Assembly: GCA_040753915.1 (NCBI GenBank)
Contig: JBFMDN010000030.1
Coordinates: forward strand, 1-64,000
From: JBFMDN01 sp040753915
GTDB taxonomy: Bacteria; Desulfobacterota; Desulfomonilia; Desulfomonilales; Desulfomonilaceae
DNA: 64,000 bases
Direction: 5' to 3'
Both the position numbers and the translations under genes were made by a program. Positions 17,159-26,585 of the stretch are shown in pieces. The first letter of the stretch is position 1; each line of letters opens with the position of its first letter. The notes beneath the pieces were generated by a model. That model had not been told where the DNA came from. It saw only the letters and a list, made by a program, of their open reading frames with translations, and did not search any database.

Positions 17159-18759
17159 GGGTCGACGCGCTCGGCGGGTGCCTCACGCAAACCCTTTACG
17201 TACGATTCCGCGCCTGCTGCTATCCCTTCAGCAACGAGATCGAGATAGCGCGGGTCAGCCAACTTGGCGGTTTCCCTACTATTGCTCAAGTACGCACATT
17301 CGACAAGCACTGCGGGCATGGTGACACCGAGCAAGACGTAGAAGGGAGCTTGTTTTACTCCGCGATCCATGCGTGACCGGGGAAGCCGGATATGGCTCGT
17401 CAAAGATTCGTGCACCGTTTGAGCCAGTCTCTCCGATTCGCTCTTCTTTGACGTTACCATGAGGTCCAGCAACGTTGCTTCCAGGTCAGTCATGGTCGCC
17501 AAAGGAATGCCGTTCTCCCGGGCAGCAACCATCATGGCCCGTTTGGATTTCGCTTTGCTCAGAAAGTACGTCTCCACCCCGCTTGCCGAGGGATCAGGAT
17601 ACGCGTTGCAATGGATTGAAATGAATAGATCGGCCTCCGCGTCGTTGGCAAACGCGGTCCGCTCAGCTACGGTGAGGAAACGGTCATCGGACCGAGTGAG
17701 AGACACTGTGATCGCTCCCCCGCCTCGCGGACCTTCAAGAAGAGTCTTGATCCGCTTGGCTAGGGCCAGCGTCACGTCTTTTTCCTTTAGCTTTCCGTCC
17801 AAGGAGACCGCGCCGGGATCCTTTCCTCCATGGCCCGGATCGACCACCACCAGGAACCTGCGATCGAGCTTTGGATCTTTTGCCCTTGGGGGAGGGTTGG
17901 GTGTTGGCGCAGCAACTGGGGGTTCGGGCTTGCTGGACACATCCACCGCAATTTCTTTTGGTTGCAGTGCAGCTTCGTACTTGGGAAAAGATGAAGGCGG
18001 AAATCTGTCGGCATGTCCCAGGTAGAACGGATTACCCTGAATTGCGGCGGTCGGCCGGGTGGGGTTCAGTCCCTTGCGCTCCGGCCACACACCCGAAGGT
18101 CCACAATGTCGTCTGGATTCACTCTCGAGCACCTGCGAGCCTGAGATGGGAGTACGTGGTTGGCAAGCGCCGGTTCGCTTGTCGCGGCCTGTGCCGAGAG
18201 TAACTTGGGCCGGCGCAGCCTGCCCTACGCCACTGTCCACATTCCGATGGTGCAGAGGATCCGGCCGGTCCCCCGTGGTCGGTGTTGCCTTGCCGGGAAA
18301 AGAGCGTAAATCGGGTCTGACACGGGAGCCCATCTGGCGTTGCAGCAAGTGGGCCTTCTTCAATTCTTTGAGCGCCGTGAGCCAGTCAACGTCCGCGCGG
18401 GTAACAGACTTGAATTCGTTGAGGAGTCGTATCCCAATAGCCAGGTCCTCAGGTCTCTTTTCGCGGCGAAAGAGCTCCAGGCAGGCTCGACCGCCGTAGA
18501 GTAATCCCAGGTGGCGACCGGTCTGAGGCTCAGCTCGCGCCGCGCAGACCATGGCATTGACCACCCTCAACCACTCTTCGCGGCCTATGTCCCTTCGGGC
18601 AACAAGGCCACAGTAGGTACGGTATGCTTCGCCTGATGGGACGGGTAGAGCACTGCGGCCCCAGGATTCGGTCGAGACGATTGCGAGCAACAGTGCGGTC
18701 AGCCAGGGAAAAATCCACGTGGATACGAATGCAACACGAGGGGCACGTCGGAAAATCAT
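17155..18759 (-). CDS. N-acetylmuramoyl-L-alanine amidase (Amidase_3), exported
   Basis: A 534-residue periplasmic enzyme cutting the amide between MurNAc and the stem peptide, used in septum splitting and wall remodelling. The ATG at 18759 (behind GTGAGG) gives a signal peptide (FPWLTALLLAIVS). Residues ~35-320 are a long low-complexity region with a short helical segment (NEFKSVTRADVDWLTALKELKKA). The catalytic domain covers ~330-525: zinc His in DPGHGGKDPGA, SIHCNAYP, GVETYFLS and catalytic Glu in LVECAYLSN. No AMIN or LysM domain was recognised. Its stop overlaps the glnD start. The extended frame to 18972 is not supported by a ribosome-binding site. Confidence 0.9.
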   Translation of the reverse strand: MIFRRAPRVAFVSTWIFPWLTALLLAIVSTESWGRSALPVPSGEAYRTYCGLVARRDIGREEWLRVVNAMVCAARAEPQTGRHLGLLYGGRACLELFRREKRPEDLAIGIRLLNEFKSVTRADVDWLTALKELKKAHLLQRQMGSRVRPDLRSFPGKATPTTGDRPDPLHHRNVDSGVGQAAPAQVTLGTGRDKRTGACQPRTPISGSQVLESESRRHCGPSGVWPERKGLNPTRPTAAIQGNPFYLGHADRFPPSSFPKYEAALQPKEIAVDVSSKPEPPVAAPTPNPPPRAKDPKLDRRFLVVVDPGHGGKDPGAVSLDGKLKEKDVTLALAKRIKTLLEGPRGGGAITVSLTRSDDRFLTVAERTAFANDAEADLFISIHCNAYPDPSASGVETYFLSKAKSKRAMMVAARENGIPLATMTDLEATLLDLMVTSKKSESERLAQTVHESLTSHIRLPRSRMDRGVKQAPFYVLLGVTMPAVLVECAYLSNSRETAKLADPRYLDLVAEGIAAGAESYVKGLREAPAERVDP

Positions 18760-19511
18760 CCGCCTCACAGTCACGGTTGCCAGGCAAGCTGTCCCACTCT
18801 CTGAAAAAAAATCTACTGAGGGGCGACTTCGGCAAGAAACAGTCCTGCGCGCTTCCCGCAAGAGCCTCCCATTGTTTGGCAATTCGCCCTCCGGTACGCT
18901 TTGCCGGTACGCAGGAACGGCAGACCCCGCTTTCGTCCGGCCTGTCTCAAAGCCCGATCCACAATTGACCACAGTCCTGAGCAGCCGCTACGTACGGGTG
19001 ACCCTCGGGAATGGCCGAAGCCCGTCCTGCTCCGACAGTCCTGGCCATTTAGCGCTCACGAGCCCAGGCAGAGAAGCGGATCGAAAGACCGCCCCGACCT
19101 CTTCTTCTTCCTGTCGTGCCCGCGCTTTATACGGACGACCTCACTTCCGGCAACGTACAGTGGTGGCGAGTTCTGGGCGATTTTGTCGTGGAGCTCGGCG
19201 GAGATAATGATACTCTTTTTTCGGAGTTTCCAGAACACGAGGGCCTCCCGGGGCGTTTTGCATCGTTATAGCAAGATATTTGGCGAAGTTCAAGTGATTC
19301 CCTAGAATCCACTTTAACAAATTTCCTTTGACCATCCCCCACCTGCTTGGTACATTCTGTTACACTGGTTTGCAGAGACAACGAGCAGCGCTGCATTGTT
19401 CCGTGCTCGGACCGTGAGACAAAGAATCTCGTCGATAACGAGCGGTCGTACTTCGCCGCCATAGCCCCCGCGACCCGCGGGGTATTGTCAGACGACCAGG
19501 GCCAGGAAGAC
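18760..19511. other. Long divergent intergenic region
   Basis: About 750 bp between the divergent amidase and ftsY genes. Several short frames exist, but none has a ribosome-binding site or recognisable domain. A promoter for ftsY is proposed at 19328-19356. I see no repeat copies here, unlike most other large gaps of this window. Confidence 0.4.
19328..19356 (+). promoter_or_regulatory. Sigma70-like promoter for ftsY
   Basis: TTGACC (19328-19333), a 17-bp spacer and TACATT (19351-19356), about 150 bp before the ftsY start. Confidence 0.45.
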
Positions 19512-20645
19512 ATGACTGAAGAACATGAAAAGAAGCCGGGATTTTTCCGGCGGTTGTTCAAGAAGGACAGACTACAGGAGCCGGAACGGGAAGAGCGAGC
19601 GCCCGAGCCAATTCCTGTCAGCGAGTCGAAGGCCGAAAGGCTCGAGCCAACTCCACCTGAGCCGATTGCCGAAGAGCGAGCCGAGCCGGAGCATGCGGAA
19701 GTCGAAGAGAAGCGGGGCTTTCTGAAGCTGTTCTCCGGTTTGAGAAAGACCCGGAAAGGGCTTATACGAAGCCTGGATGAGGCCCTTTTGGGACAGAAGC
19801 GGCTGGATGAGAATGTGTTGGCTCGTCTCGAAGAGATACTGGTGAGAGCGGATATCGGGGTTCAGACCTCGTACCAATTGCTGGAGAGCGTGAACGAGAG
19901 AATCAAGCGACGGGAGCTCGATGACCCGGAAAAAGTGATCGCCCACTTGAAGTCCATGGTCAAGGAGATGCTATCTCAGGTGGAAGAGCCGTTGAGGGTC
20001 GGATATGGCTCCGAGCCGTTCGTAGTGATGGTCGTGGGAGTGAACGGTTCCGGAAAGACCACAACCATAGCCAAGATAGCAGCGAGGCACAAGGAAGCGG
20101 GAAGAAAGGTGCTTCTAGTGGCTGGTGACACGTTCCGTGCTGCCGCGGTGGAGCAGCTCCAGATCTGGGCGGACCGCGTAGGATGCGGAATCGTGAAGGG
20201 AAAGGAGAAGGCGGATCCTTCGTCCATCGTTTTCGAGGCTCTAGAGAGAGCCAACAAGGAGGGGGTGGAGCTGGTTCTCGTAGATACTGCAGGAAGACTT
20301 CACACCAGGGTCCCGCTCATGGAGGAGCTCAAGAAGGTTCACAGGACGATCGGTCGAAAGGTGCCCGGAGCGCCGCAGGAGACGCTGCTCGTCATAGACG
20401 CGTCCATGGGCCAGAATGCTATTCTTCAGGCCAAGACCTTCAACGAGGCCGTCCCGATAACGGGGGTGGCGTTGACCAAACTGGACGGCACGTCCAAGGG
20501 GGGCGTGATATTGGGCATTTCCAACGAGCTGAAGATTCCCATCCGGTTTGTTGGGGTTGGCGAAAAGATGGACGATCTGAGGGACTTCCACGCGGGCGAA
20601 TTTGCAGAGGCCCTTTTCGCGTCAGAGGATATTTCGACAGCATGA
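19512..20645 (+). CDS. ftsY: Signal recognition particle receptor
   Basis: A 377-residue GTPase that receives ribosome-SRP complexes at the inner membrane. Residues ~1-75 form a charged, Glu/Pro-rich A domain (EEHEKKPGFFRRLFKK). The helical N domain follows (~80-160), then the G domain: GVNGSGKTTTIAKIA (~175), LVAGDTFRAAAVEQL, LVDTAGRLHTRVPLMEEL, TKLDGTSKGGVI and a C-terminal FVGVGEKMDDLRDF. The ATG at 19512 is preceded by AGGAAG; the longer frame from 19347 begins inside the promoter region. It is the first gene of a plus-strand series with yjbQ, rnhA, treZ and a GH57 gene. Confidence 0.96.
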   Translation: MTEEHEKKPGFFRRLFKKDRLQEPEREERAPEPIPVSESKAERLEPTPPEPIAEERAEPEHAEVEEKRGFLKLFSGLRKTRKGLIRSLDEALLGQKRLDENVLARLEEILVRADIGVQTSYQLLESVNERIKRRELDDPEKVIAHLKSMVKEMLSQVEEPLRVGYGSEPFVVMVVGVNGSGKTTTIAKIAARHKEAGRKVLLVAGDTFRAAAVEQLQIWADRVGCGIVKGKEKADPSSIVFEALERANKEGVELVLVDTAGRLHTRVPLMEELKKVHRTIGRKVPGAPQETLLVIDASMGQNAILQAKTFNEAVPITGVALTKLDGTSKGGVILGISNELKIPIRFVGVGEKMDDLRDFHAGEFAEALFASEDISTA

Positions 20646-20679
20646 CTCTTGTCCGTCGAGAGATGAGGAGGATTTGTGC

Positions 20680-21078
20680 ATGGAATCACTGGATGTGAGA
20701 AGTAGGTCCCGGGTCGAGTTTTTGGACATCACGTCCAAAGTGAGGGATGTGATTTCCAGAAGTGGCGTGCGTGACGGAATCGCGGTGGTATACGTTCCGC
20801 ATACCACTGCAGCGGTAACCATTAACGAGTCCGCGGATCCGGCTGTGGCCAAGGATATCATGAACAAGCTTTCGGAATTGGTCCCGGAAAACGGATCGTA
20901 CCGCCACGTAGAGGGAAATTCCGACGCTCACATCAAGAGTACGCTCGTAGGCAATTCGGTAAATCTCGTCGTGTCGCAGGGATCGCCCGTCTTTGGGACG
21001 TGGCAGGGGGTGTTTTTTTGCGAGTTCGACGGGCCGAGAAACCGGAAAGTGATCGTTCAAGTTGTCCCGACAAAATAA
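20680..21078 (+). CDS. YjbQ/UPF0047 family protein
   Basis: A 132-residue single-domain protein of the family annotated as secondary thiamine-phosphate synthase. Members have weak thiamine-phosphate synthase activity, and the true role is unsettled. Family landmarks: VYVPHTTAAVTINESADP (~35-52), HVEGNSDAHIKSTLVGNS (~78-95) and QGSPVFGTWQGVFFCEFDGPR (~100-120). The ATG at 20680 follows GAGGAGG. It lies 34 bp after ftsY and overlaps rnhA by 17 bp, so all three are probably co-transcribed. Confidence 0.88.
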   Translation: MESLDVRSRSRVEFLDITSKVRDVISRSGVRDGIAVVYVPHTTAAVTINESADPAVAKDIMNKLSELVPENGSYRHVEGNSDAHIKSTLVGNSVNLVVSQGSPVFGTWQGVFFCEFDGPRNRKVIVQVVPTK

Positions 21079-21541
21079 GGGTGCGGAAACGGTAGAGAGC
21101 GACGTTGTGGAGATATTCACGGACGGCGCGTGCAAGGGCAATCCTGGTCCGGGAGGCTGGGCCGCGATCCTCAGGTACAGGGACGCGGAAAAGATAATCA
21201 CCGGCGGTGCTGCCATGACGACGAACAATCGCATGGAGATGACGGCTGCCATCGAAGCTCTGGAAGCATTGAAGCGTCCCTGCAAGGTGAAAATAACAAC
21301 CGATTCCCAGTACCTGAAAAATGGGATCACTGCATGGATCAGAAATTGGAAGAGGCGAGGTTGGATGACGTCGCAGAATACCCCTGTCAAGAATGCGGAC
21401 CTGTGGCGCCGTCTCGATGAGGCAACAACTCGCCATGAAGTAAAATGGCATTGGGTGAAGGGTCACAACAATTACCGGGAAAACGAGATGGTAGACAAGC
21501 TTGCGAAAGAGGCCATGATGCCGTACTTGAAGAGTCGGTGA
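21062..21541 (+). CDS. rnhA: Ribonuclease HI
   Basis: A 159-residue nuclease that cuts RNA in RNA:DNA hybrids. The catalytic Asp-Glu-Asp-Asp set is visible: IFTDGACKGNPGPGG (Asp~20), NRMEMTAAIEAL (Glu~59), ITTDSQY (Asp~80) and a C-terminal NEMVDKLAKEA (Asp~146). It also has the WVKGHNNYRENE loop of bacterial RNase HI. The start is TTG at 21062 inside the yjbQ end. A later GTG start near 21106 would shorten it by about 15 residues and cannot be excluded. No N-terminal hybrid-binding domain is present. Confidence 0.93.
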   Translation: MSRQNKGAETVESDVVEIFTDGACKGNPGPGGWAAILRYRDAEKIITGGAAMTTNNRMEMTAAIEALEALKRPCKVKITTDSQYLKNGITAWIRNWKRRGWMTSQNTPVKNADLWRRLDEATTRHEVKWHWVKGHNNYRENEMVDKLAKEAMMPYLKSR

Positions 21542-21624
21542 CAACACGGAGCATTCGCTGCAAGAGGAGAAACAATCGACCGACGCTCTTTGACGCCTCG
21601 GTGTTCGTTCATCCCGGATTACAT

Positions 21625-23469
21625 ATGGACTTGAATATGGAGCTCGGCGCCAAGTATTTGGGAGACGGAAAATGCACGTTCCGTGTGTGGGCCCCCTTCA
21701 GAGACACGGTGGACGTTCACTTTGTGGAGCCTTCCGACCGGTTGATACGGCTTGAGAAATCGACTCACGGTTATCATTTGGGGACCATCGACAAGGTGGG
21801 CCCGGGCCATCGGTACTTCTTCAGGCTTGATGGCGGAACTGAGCGACCAGATCCGGCGTCCCGCTACCAGCCTCTGGGGGTCCACGGACCGTCCGAAGTC
21901 GTAGAGTCCGGATTTTCATGGAAAGACCGTACATGGCGCGGAATTCTGCTCGAAGATTATGTGATTTATGAGCTCCATGTCGGTACGTTTACGGAGTTGG
22001 GGACCTTTGACGCGGTCTGGACACATCTGGACGACATTCAGGACTTGGGAGCCACTGCGATTGAGCTGATGCCTGTGGCTCAATTTCCCGGTTCCCGCAA
22101 TTGGGGGTACGACGGGGTGTACCCCTATGCCGTGCAAAACTCTTACGGTGGCCCCGAAGGATTGAAGCTCCTCGTGGATGAATGTCACCGGAGAGGGATG
22201 GCCGTAGTGCTGGATGTCGTGTACAACCACTTGGGGCCTGAAGGAAACTATCTGTGGGATTTCGGGCCGTATTTTACGGAACGGTACAGGACTCCCTGGG
22301 GATCGGCCGTCAATTTCGATGGAGCGTATAGTAACGGTGTACGGGATTACTTTGTCTCAAATGCGCTCTACTGGGTAACCGAGCTCCACATCGATGCTCT
22401 CAGACTGGACGCTGTCCACGGTATCTTTGACTTTTCGGCAGTCCACATCTTGCAAGAAATAGGAGACGCCGTGCACAGGCGAGCCAGATCGCTCGGCCGC
22501 CGCGTTTACGTCATTCCGGAGAGTGACCTCAACGATTCGAGGCTTATTCGCTCCCCCGAGCTAGGTGGCTACGGCCTCGATGCCCAGTGGAACGACGATT
22601 TTCATCACGCTCTTCACACGCTCCTCACAGGGGAGGACTCCGGTTACTATCAGGATTTCGGCAACATCGGCCATCTGACAAGGTCGTTTCAGGAAGGGTA
22701 CGTCTATTCGGGGAAATACTCCACGTATAGGAGGCGAAATCACGGCAATGCAACGAGAGGCTTATCTCCTCGGAACTTTGTGGTATTCGCGCAGAATCAT
22801 GACCAGGTTGGCAATCGATGCCAGAGTGAACGTTTGACAGGGCTCGTTTCATACGAAGCCTTGAAGCTTGCTGCCGGAACAGTGCTCCTCTCGCCGTTTA
22901 TTCCGTTGCTGTTCATGGGAGAGGAATACGGGGAGCCCTCTCCCTTTCCCTATTTCATAAGCCACGGAGATCCGGATCTCATAGAAGCGGTTCGCAAAGG
23001 GCGCATAGAAGAATTCGGGGCATTCGGATGGCTTGGGAAGCCACCGGATCCTGAATCGGAGAGCACGTTTCAACGTGCAAAGCTCAATCATGCATTGAGG
23101 CGGAAAGGTCGCGGAGGAATTCTCTTTCATTTTCATAAGACTCTCATAGGGCTCCGCAGAGAGCTTCGGATTCCACCCCGAGATTTCGGTGACTATCACG
23201 TGACGAGTCTCGAGAGTTATCCCGCGTGCGTGTTGACATACGGCAGAGAGCTGGCCGAAAGCGCGATAATCATGCATTTCGGCGGAAAGCATGCCCGGAT
23301 CGACGCTCCGTTCCCCTCCGGGCGGTGGGGCAAGCGTCTCGATTCCGCTGAAGAGCAATGGGCAGGCCCAGGAAGCAATATGCCTTTGGAGCTCCTCTCT
23401 CATGGCGCGATTTCATTGGAGGCATCTCCTCACAGCCTGGTGGTGTACGCACGAAAGGATGAAATCTGA
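21625..23469 (+). CDS. treZ: Malto-oligosyltrehalose trehalohydrolase
   Basis: A 614-residue GH13 enzyme that releases trehalose from maltooligosyl-trehalose ends. N-terminal beta domain (MELGAKYLGDGKCTFRVWAPFRD), then the catalytic barrel: YELHVGTFT, WGYDGVYPYAVQNSYGG, VVLDVVYNHLGPEG, nucleophile Asp in IDALRLDAVHGI (~260), acid Glu in VYVIPESDLND (~295) and FAQNHDQVGNR. WLGKPPDPESESTF near ~530 and a short C-terminal domain complete it. ATG at 21625, with ATG at 21637 as alternative; neither has a strong ribosome-binding site, and the frame is open back into rnhA. Its usual partner TreY is absent here. It abuts a GH57 gene, suggesting joint work on alpha-glucans (inference). Confidence 0.9.
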   Translation: MDLNMELGAKYLGDGKCTFRVWAPFRDTVDVHFVEPSDRLIRLEKSTHGYHLGTIDKVGPGHRYFFRLDGGTERPDPASRYQPLGVHGPSEVVESGFSWKDRTWRGILLEDYVIYELHVGTFTELGTFDAVWTHLDDIQDLGATAIELMPVAQFPGSRNWGYDGVYPYAVQNSYGGPEGLKLLVDECHRRGMAVVLDVVYNHLGPEGNYLWDFGPYFTERYRTPWGSAVNFDGAYSNGVRDYFVSNALYWVTELHIDALRLDAVHGIFDFSAVHILQEIGDAVHRRARSLGRRVYVIPESDLNDSRLIRSPELGGYGLDAQWNDDFHHALHTLLTGEDSGYYQDFGNIGHLTRSFQEGYVYSGKYSTYRRRNHGNATRGLSPRNFVVFAQNHDQVGNRCQSERLTGLVSYEALKLAAGTVLLSPFIPLLFMGEEYGEPSPFPYFISHGDPDLIEAVRKGRIEEFGAFGWLGKPPDPESESTFQRAKLNHALRRKGRGGILFHFHKTLIGLRRELRIPPRDFGDYHVTSLESYPACVLTYGRELAESAIIMHFGGKHARIDAPFPSGRWGKRLDSAEEQWAGPGSNMPLELLSHGAISLEASPHSLVVYARKDEI

Positions 23470-23472
23470 TTC

Positions 23473-25914
23473 ATGGAACGATACATTTGCATTCACGGGC
23501 ATTTCTATCAGCCGCCCCGAGAGAATCCTTGGCTTGAGACCCTGGAAGTTCAGGATTCGGCGTACCCGTACCATGATTGGAACGAACGAATCACTGCAGA
23601 GTGTTATGCTCGCAATGCTTGTTCGCGCATCCTGGACAATGAAGGCAGGATGATAAGCCTTGTGAACAACTATTCTCGAATCAGCTTTAACTTTGGTCCC
23701 ACCTTATTGAGCTGGATGGAGTCGCAGGCTCCCCAAGTATATCAATCTATTCTACAGGCGGATGTGGAAAGCCGTGAGAGATTTTCCGGTCACGGGTCTG
23801 CTCTCGCGCAGGTGTACAACCACGTAATTCTTCCCCTGGCCAACAGCAGAGACAAGTATACCCAGACATATTGGGGGCTTAAGGATTTCGAGCACCGGTT
23901 CGGTCGCAAGCCGGAAGGCATGTGGCTCTCAGAGACAGCAGTGGATTTGGAATGCCTTGAAATCATGGCAGAGCTGGGAATCCTGTTCACCATTTTGGCC
24001 CCCAGGCAAGCGAAGAGCGTGCGTCCCTTGGGGGAATCGGAGTGGCAGGATGTATCCGAAGGAAGAATCGATCCAACAATGGCTTATTCCTGCTTACTCC
24101 CTTCCGGCAGGACCATTGCGCTGTTCTTCTATGATGGCCCGGTGTCTCAGGCCATTGCCTTCGAGAATCTCCTGTTCAACGGGGAAGAGCTTGCGCAAAG
24201 GCTCATGGGGGCGTTTTCGGAAGAACGGCGCTGGCCTCAGTTGGTGCATATCGCCACGGACGGAGAGAGTTACGGCCATCATCATCCGGATGGTGACATG
24301 GCACTGGCCTATGCGCTCCACCGCATAGAGACGGAAGACCAAGTTCGATTAACAAATTATGGTGAATACCTGGAAAAGCACCCGCCCACTCACGAGGTAG
24401 AGATATTCCAGAATAGCTCCTGGAGCTGCATACACGGTGTCGAGCGCTGGAGGAGCGATTGTGGATGCAACAGTGGTGGATATCCCGAGTGGAACCAGGC
24501 ATGGCGTGCCCCTCTCCGCGATGCTCTGGACTGGTTACGGGACACCCTCGAGGCTGCATACGAAGAGCTAGGCGGAGAGCTGCTCAAGGACCCGTGGGTC
24601 GCGAGAAATGACTACATCCGTGTCATATTGGATCGCTCCACAGGGAATGTAAGAAATTTCATCAAAGTGCACGCGTTCTCGCAAGTGAGACCGCCCGATC
24701 CCACGACAGTGCTGAAGCTCATGGAGCTGCAACGGCATGCCATGCTCATGTATACAAGCTGCGGCTGGTTTTTTGACGAGCTTTCCGGAATTGAGACCAT
24801 TCAAATTATCGAGTATGCAGCGCGCGTGGTTCAGCTTGCCAGACAGCTCTTCGGCGGAGCGGTGGAGCCCAGGTTTGTTCAATTGCTGGCACGTGCCAAG
24901 AGCAATATACCCGAAAATCGGGACGGCAGGCACATGTACAACACCTGGGTCAAACCTGCCATGATCGACCTGACCCGAGTGTGTGCACACTACGCGGTGG
25001 ATTTGCTGTTTCAAGGTGAGGAGAGCCAGACACAAATCGGCCCCTATCGCGTGAAGCAAGAGGACCTGCAGCTCTGGCAAACGGGCAGGGCCAAGCTCAT
25101 CGTGGGGCGTGCCACATTCAGCTCCGAAATCACCCTCGAGGAAGGTGAGCTCAGTTTCGGGGTGCTTCACCTGGGAGATCACAATATCAGTTGCGGAGTC
25201 CGTGACTATCAGGGTGAAGCGCGTTACAGCGAGCTTGTGGAGGAGATTTCCGATCCATTCGAACGAGCGGATTTTCCGGGTACCATTCTCGTCTTGGATA
25301 AGCATTTCGGGTCGTCAACCTACTCCCTGACGTCATTATTTCGAGACGAGCAGCGCCGAGCGCTGGAAATGATATTGCAGCCCCCTCTCGAACAGGCCGA
25401 AATGGTTTACGCTCAACTCTACGAACAACATGCTCCTCTGACTCGGTTTCTTGCTGCTTCGGGGAAGCCCGCGCCCAAGCAATTGGCAGCCGCTGCGGAG
25501 TTCGTTTTGAACGCCCAGCTTCGCCGCGCCCTGGAAGCATCGCCTATAGATCCCCGGCATGTTGAGTCCATCCTGGAAGACATGAAGGTGACCCACGTAT
25601 CTCTGGACCATTCCACAATGGAATATCATTACCGCAAGAATCTTGAGAGAATGAGCAGACGACTGCTCGAAGAGATACACGACCTGCAGCCTCTGAGAGA
25701 ACTGGCAGTTGCGACATCACTGCTGAAGGTACTGCCGTTCCAGGTGAATCTCCGCCAGGTTCAGGACTCATGTTTTCAGGCACTGCAGCACTTTGTCTCT
25801 ACCTATGGACGGAAGTTGGCCAAGAAGGACAAGAGCGCAGCGGAGCGGATGAAGTTGATGTCCGTTCTTGCCGAAAGGCTGTGGATACATATCCCCGAAG
25901 AAGTTTCATCGTAG
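23473..25914 (+). CDS. Glycoside hydrolase family 57-like protein with DUF3536-type C-terminus
   Basis: An 813-residue protein starting MERYICIHGHFYQPPRENPW, the GH57 opening (HGHFYQP). The catalytic region continues with MWLSETAVDLECLEIMAELGI (probable nucleophile Glu~155) and IATDGESYGHHHPDGDMALAY (probable acid Asp~261). The C-terminal half (~300-813) is helical with a beta segment and matches what I know as DUF3536. The start lies 3 bp after the treZ stop, so the two are probably translated as a unit. Family knowledge points to an alpha-glucan hydrolase, branching or transglycosylating enzyme; the exact reaction cannot be read. No signal peptide, so cytoplasmic. Confidence 0.85.
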   Translation: MERYICIHGHFYQPPRENPWLETLEVQDSAYPYHDWNERITAECYARNACSRILDNEGRMISLVNNYSRISFNFGPTLLSWMESQAPQVYQSILQADVESRERFSGHGSALAQVYNHVILPLANSRDKYTQTYWGLKDFEHRFGRKPEGMWLSETAVDLECLEIMAELGILFTILAPRQAKSVRPLGESEWQDVSEGRIDPTMAYSCLLPSGRTIALFFYDGPVSQAIAFENLLFNGEELAQRLMGAFSEERRWPQLVHIATDGESYGHHHPDGDMALAYALHRIETEDQVRLTNYGEYLEKHPPTHEVEIFQNSSWSCIHGVERWRSDCGCNSGGYPEWNQAWRAPLRDALDWLRDTLEAAYEELGGELLKDPWVARNDYIRVILDRSTGNVRNFIKVHAFSQVRPPDPTTVLKLMELQRHAMLMYTSCGWFFDELSGIETIQIIEYAARVVQLARQLFGGAVEPRFVQLLARAKSNIPENRDGRHMYNTWVKPAMIDLTRVCAHYAVDLLFQGEESQTQIGPYRVKQEDLQLWQTGRAKLIVGRATFSSEITLEEGELSFGVLHLGDHNISCGVRDYQGEARYSELVEEISDPFERADFPGTILVLDKHFGSSTYSLTSLFRDEQRRALEMILQPPLEQAEMVYAQLYEQHAPLTRFLAASGKPAPKQLAAAAEFVLNAQLRRALEASPIDPRHVESILEDMKVTHVSLDHSTMEYHYRKNLERMSRRLLEEIHDLQPLRELAVATSLLKVLPFQVNLRQVQDSCFQALQHFVSTYGRKLAKKDKSAAERMKLMSVLAERLWIHIPEEVSS

Positions 25915-26003
25915 GGGTCTGTGTCAGAAATCAGGCCCTCCTCTCCAGCTCACTGTGCCGCGCTCAATGAGCGGCATATCCTGCGCATAGAGGGAGACGT
26001 CCG

Positions 26004-26255
26004 ATGCGAAGCTATGGTTTGATTGCCTTGATTGCGGTCGTGGTTGTGGTCGGTGCCATTTATGCAGGCGGCAGTCTGCACATCAAGGGTAAGCCCGTGC
26101 TGAAACATCTAGACTCCGCACTGGGATCCACATTTTTCATGGGCTGCTACTACAAGCTCCTGTGGACTCTCGATCGCGATGCGGGCGACGAAGAAGATTC
26201 CTGGACAAAAGCGCATGGGGAATTTGAGAAAACATTGCGGAAGGCAGTGGAATGA
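26004..26255 (+). CDS. Small membrane-anchored protein, unknown
   Basis: An 83-residue protein I do not recognise. The ATG at 26004 follows GAGGGAG. Residues 5-24 (GLIALIAVVVVVGAIYAGG) form one transmembrane or signal-anchor segment. The remaining ~60 residues are soluble and mixed in charge, with one Cys (FFMGCYYKLLW). It follows the GH57 gene by 89 bp and precedes a repeat-rich gap. Confidence 0.55.
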   Translation: MRSYGLIALIAVVVVVGAIYAGGSLHIKGKPVLKHLDSALGSTFFMGCYYKLLWTLDRDAGDEEDSWTKAHGEFEKTLRKAVE

Positions 26256-26336
26256 TACGGCTCTTCGCCCCAGATCCATTCGAACGATCGAGATCATAGG
26301 GGCTCGCAGGCTGTCGGAGGCATCCCAATCATGGAA

Positions 26337-26387
26337 GGTAGTCCCACGGCACGCGGGACTGCCATTCTTCAAAGATTCAGGCTGGAA
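26337..26387. repeat. REP module interrupted by MITE copy B (left part)
   Basis: Read on the minus strand this is the continuation of the unit seen intact at 13119-13182. It carries an AGCCTG arm, ATCTTTGAAGAATGG, and the palindrome with GTCCCGCGTGCC. The missing first part (TGTAGTGCAGGCTTTCC) lies on the other side of the MITE at 26586-26602. The GGAA at 26384-26387 is duplicated at 26586-26589. Confidence 0.8.
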
Positions 26388-26585
26388 GAAAGTGTCTCAA
26401 AAGCTGGCAGTCCGCAATAATCGTGGCACACCCCCTCACGCTGACCCTCCCCCCGAAGCGGAGGAGAGGAGATTCTTCCAGCTCCCTCTCCCTCTGGGAG
26501 AGGGTTGGGGTGAGGGTGCCTTTCCACGCATTGACGCTCAATCGTGCTACGATGTTTGGTGTGTCCCGAGTTTTGAGACAGTTTC
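26388..26585. mobile_element. MITE-like element, copy B (198 bp)
   Basis: Begins GAAAGTGTCTCAAAA and ends TTTTGAGACAGTTTC, near-perfect terminal inverted repeats of about 15 bp. Internal arms (CCCTCACGCTGACCC, GGTTGGGGTGAGGG) are roughly complementary, so the whole element can fold into a long hairpin. It encodes nothing convincing. The flanks show a perfect 4-bp duplication GGAA (26384-26387 and 26586-26589). Removing element and one GGAA restores the hairpin CAGGCTGGAAAGCCTG, with GGAA as its loop. Confidence 0.88.

Noticed and set aside
24568..25305. 245-residue minus-strand frame opposite the GH57 gene
   Set aside because: Antisense to a gene with clear motifs and coupled start; no family resemblance.
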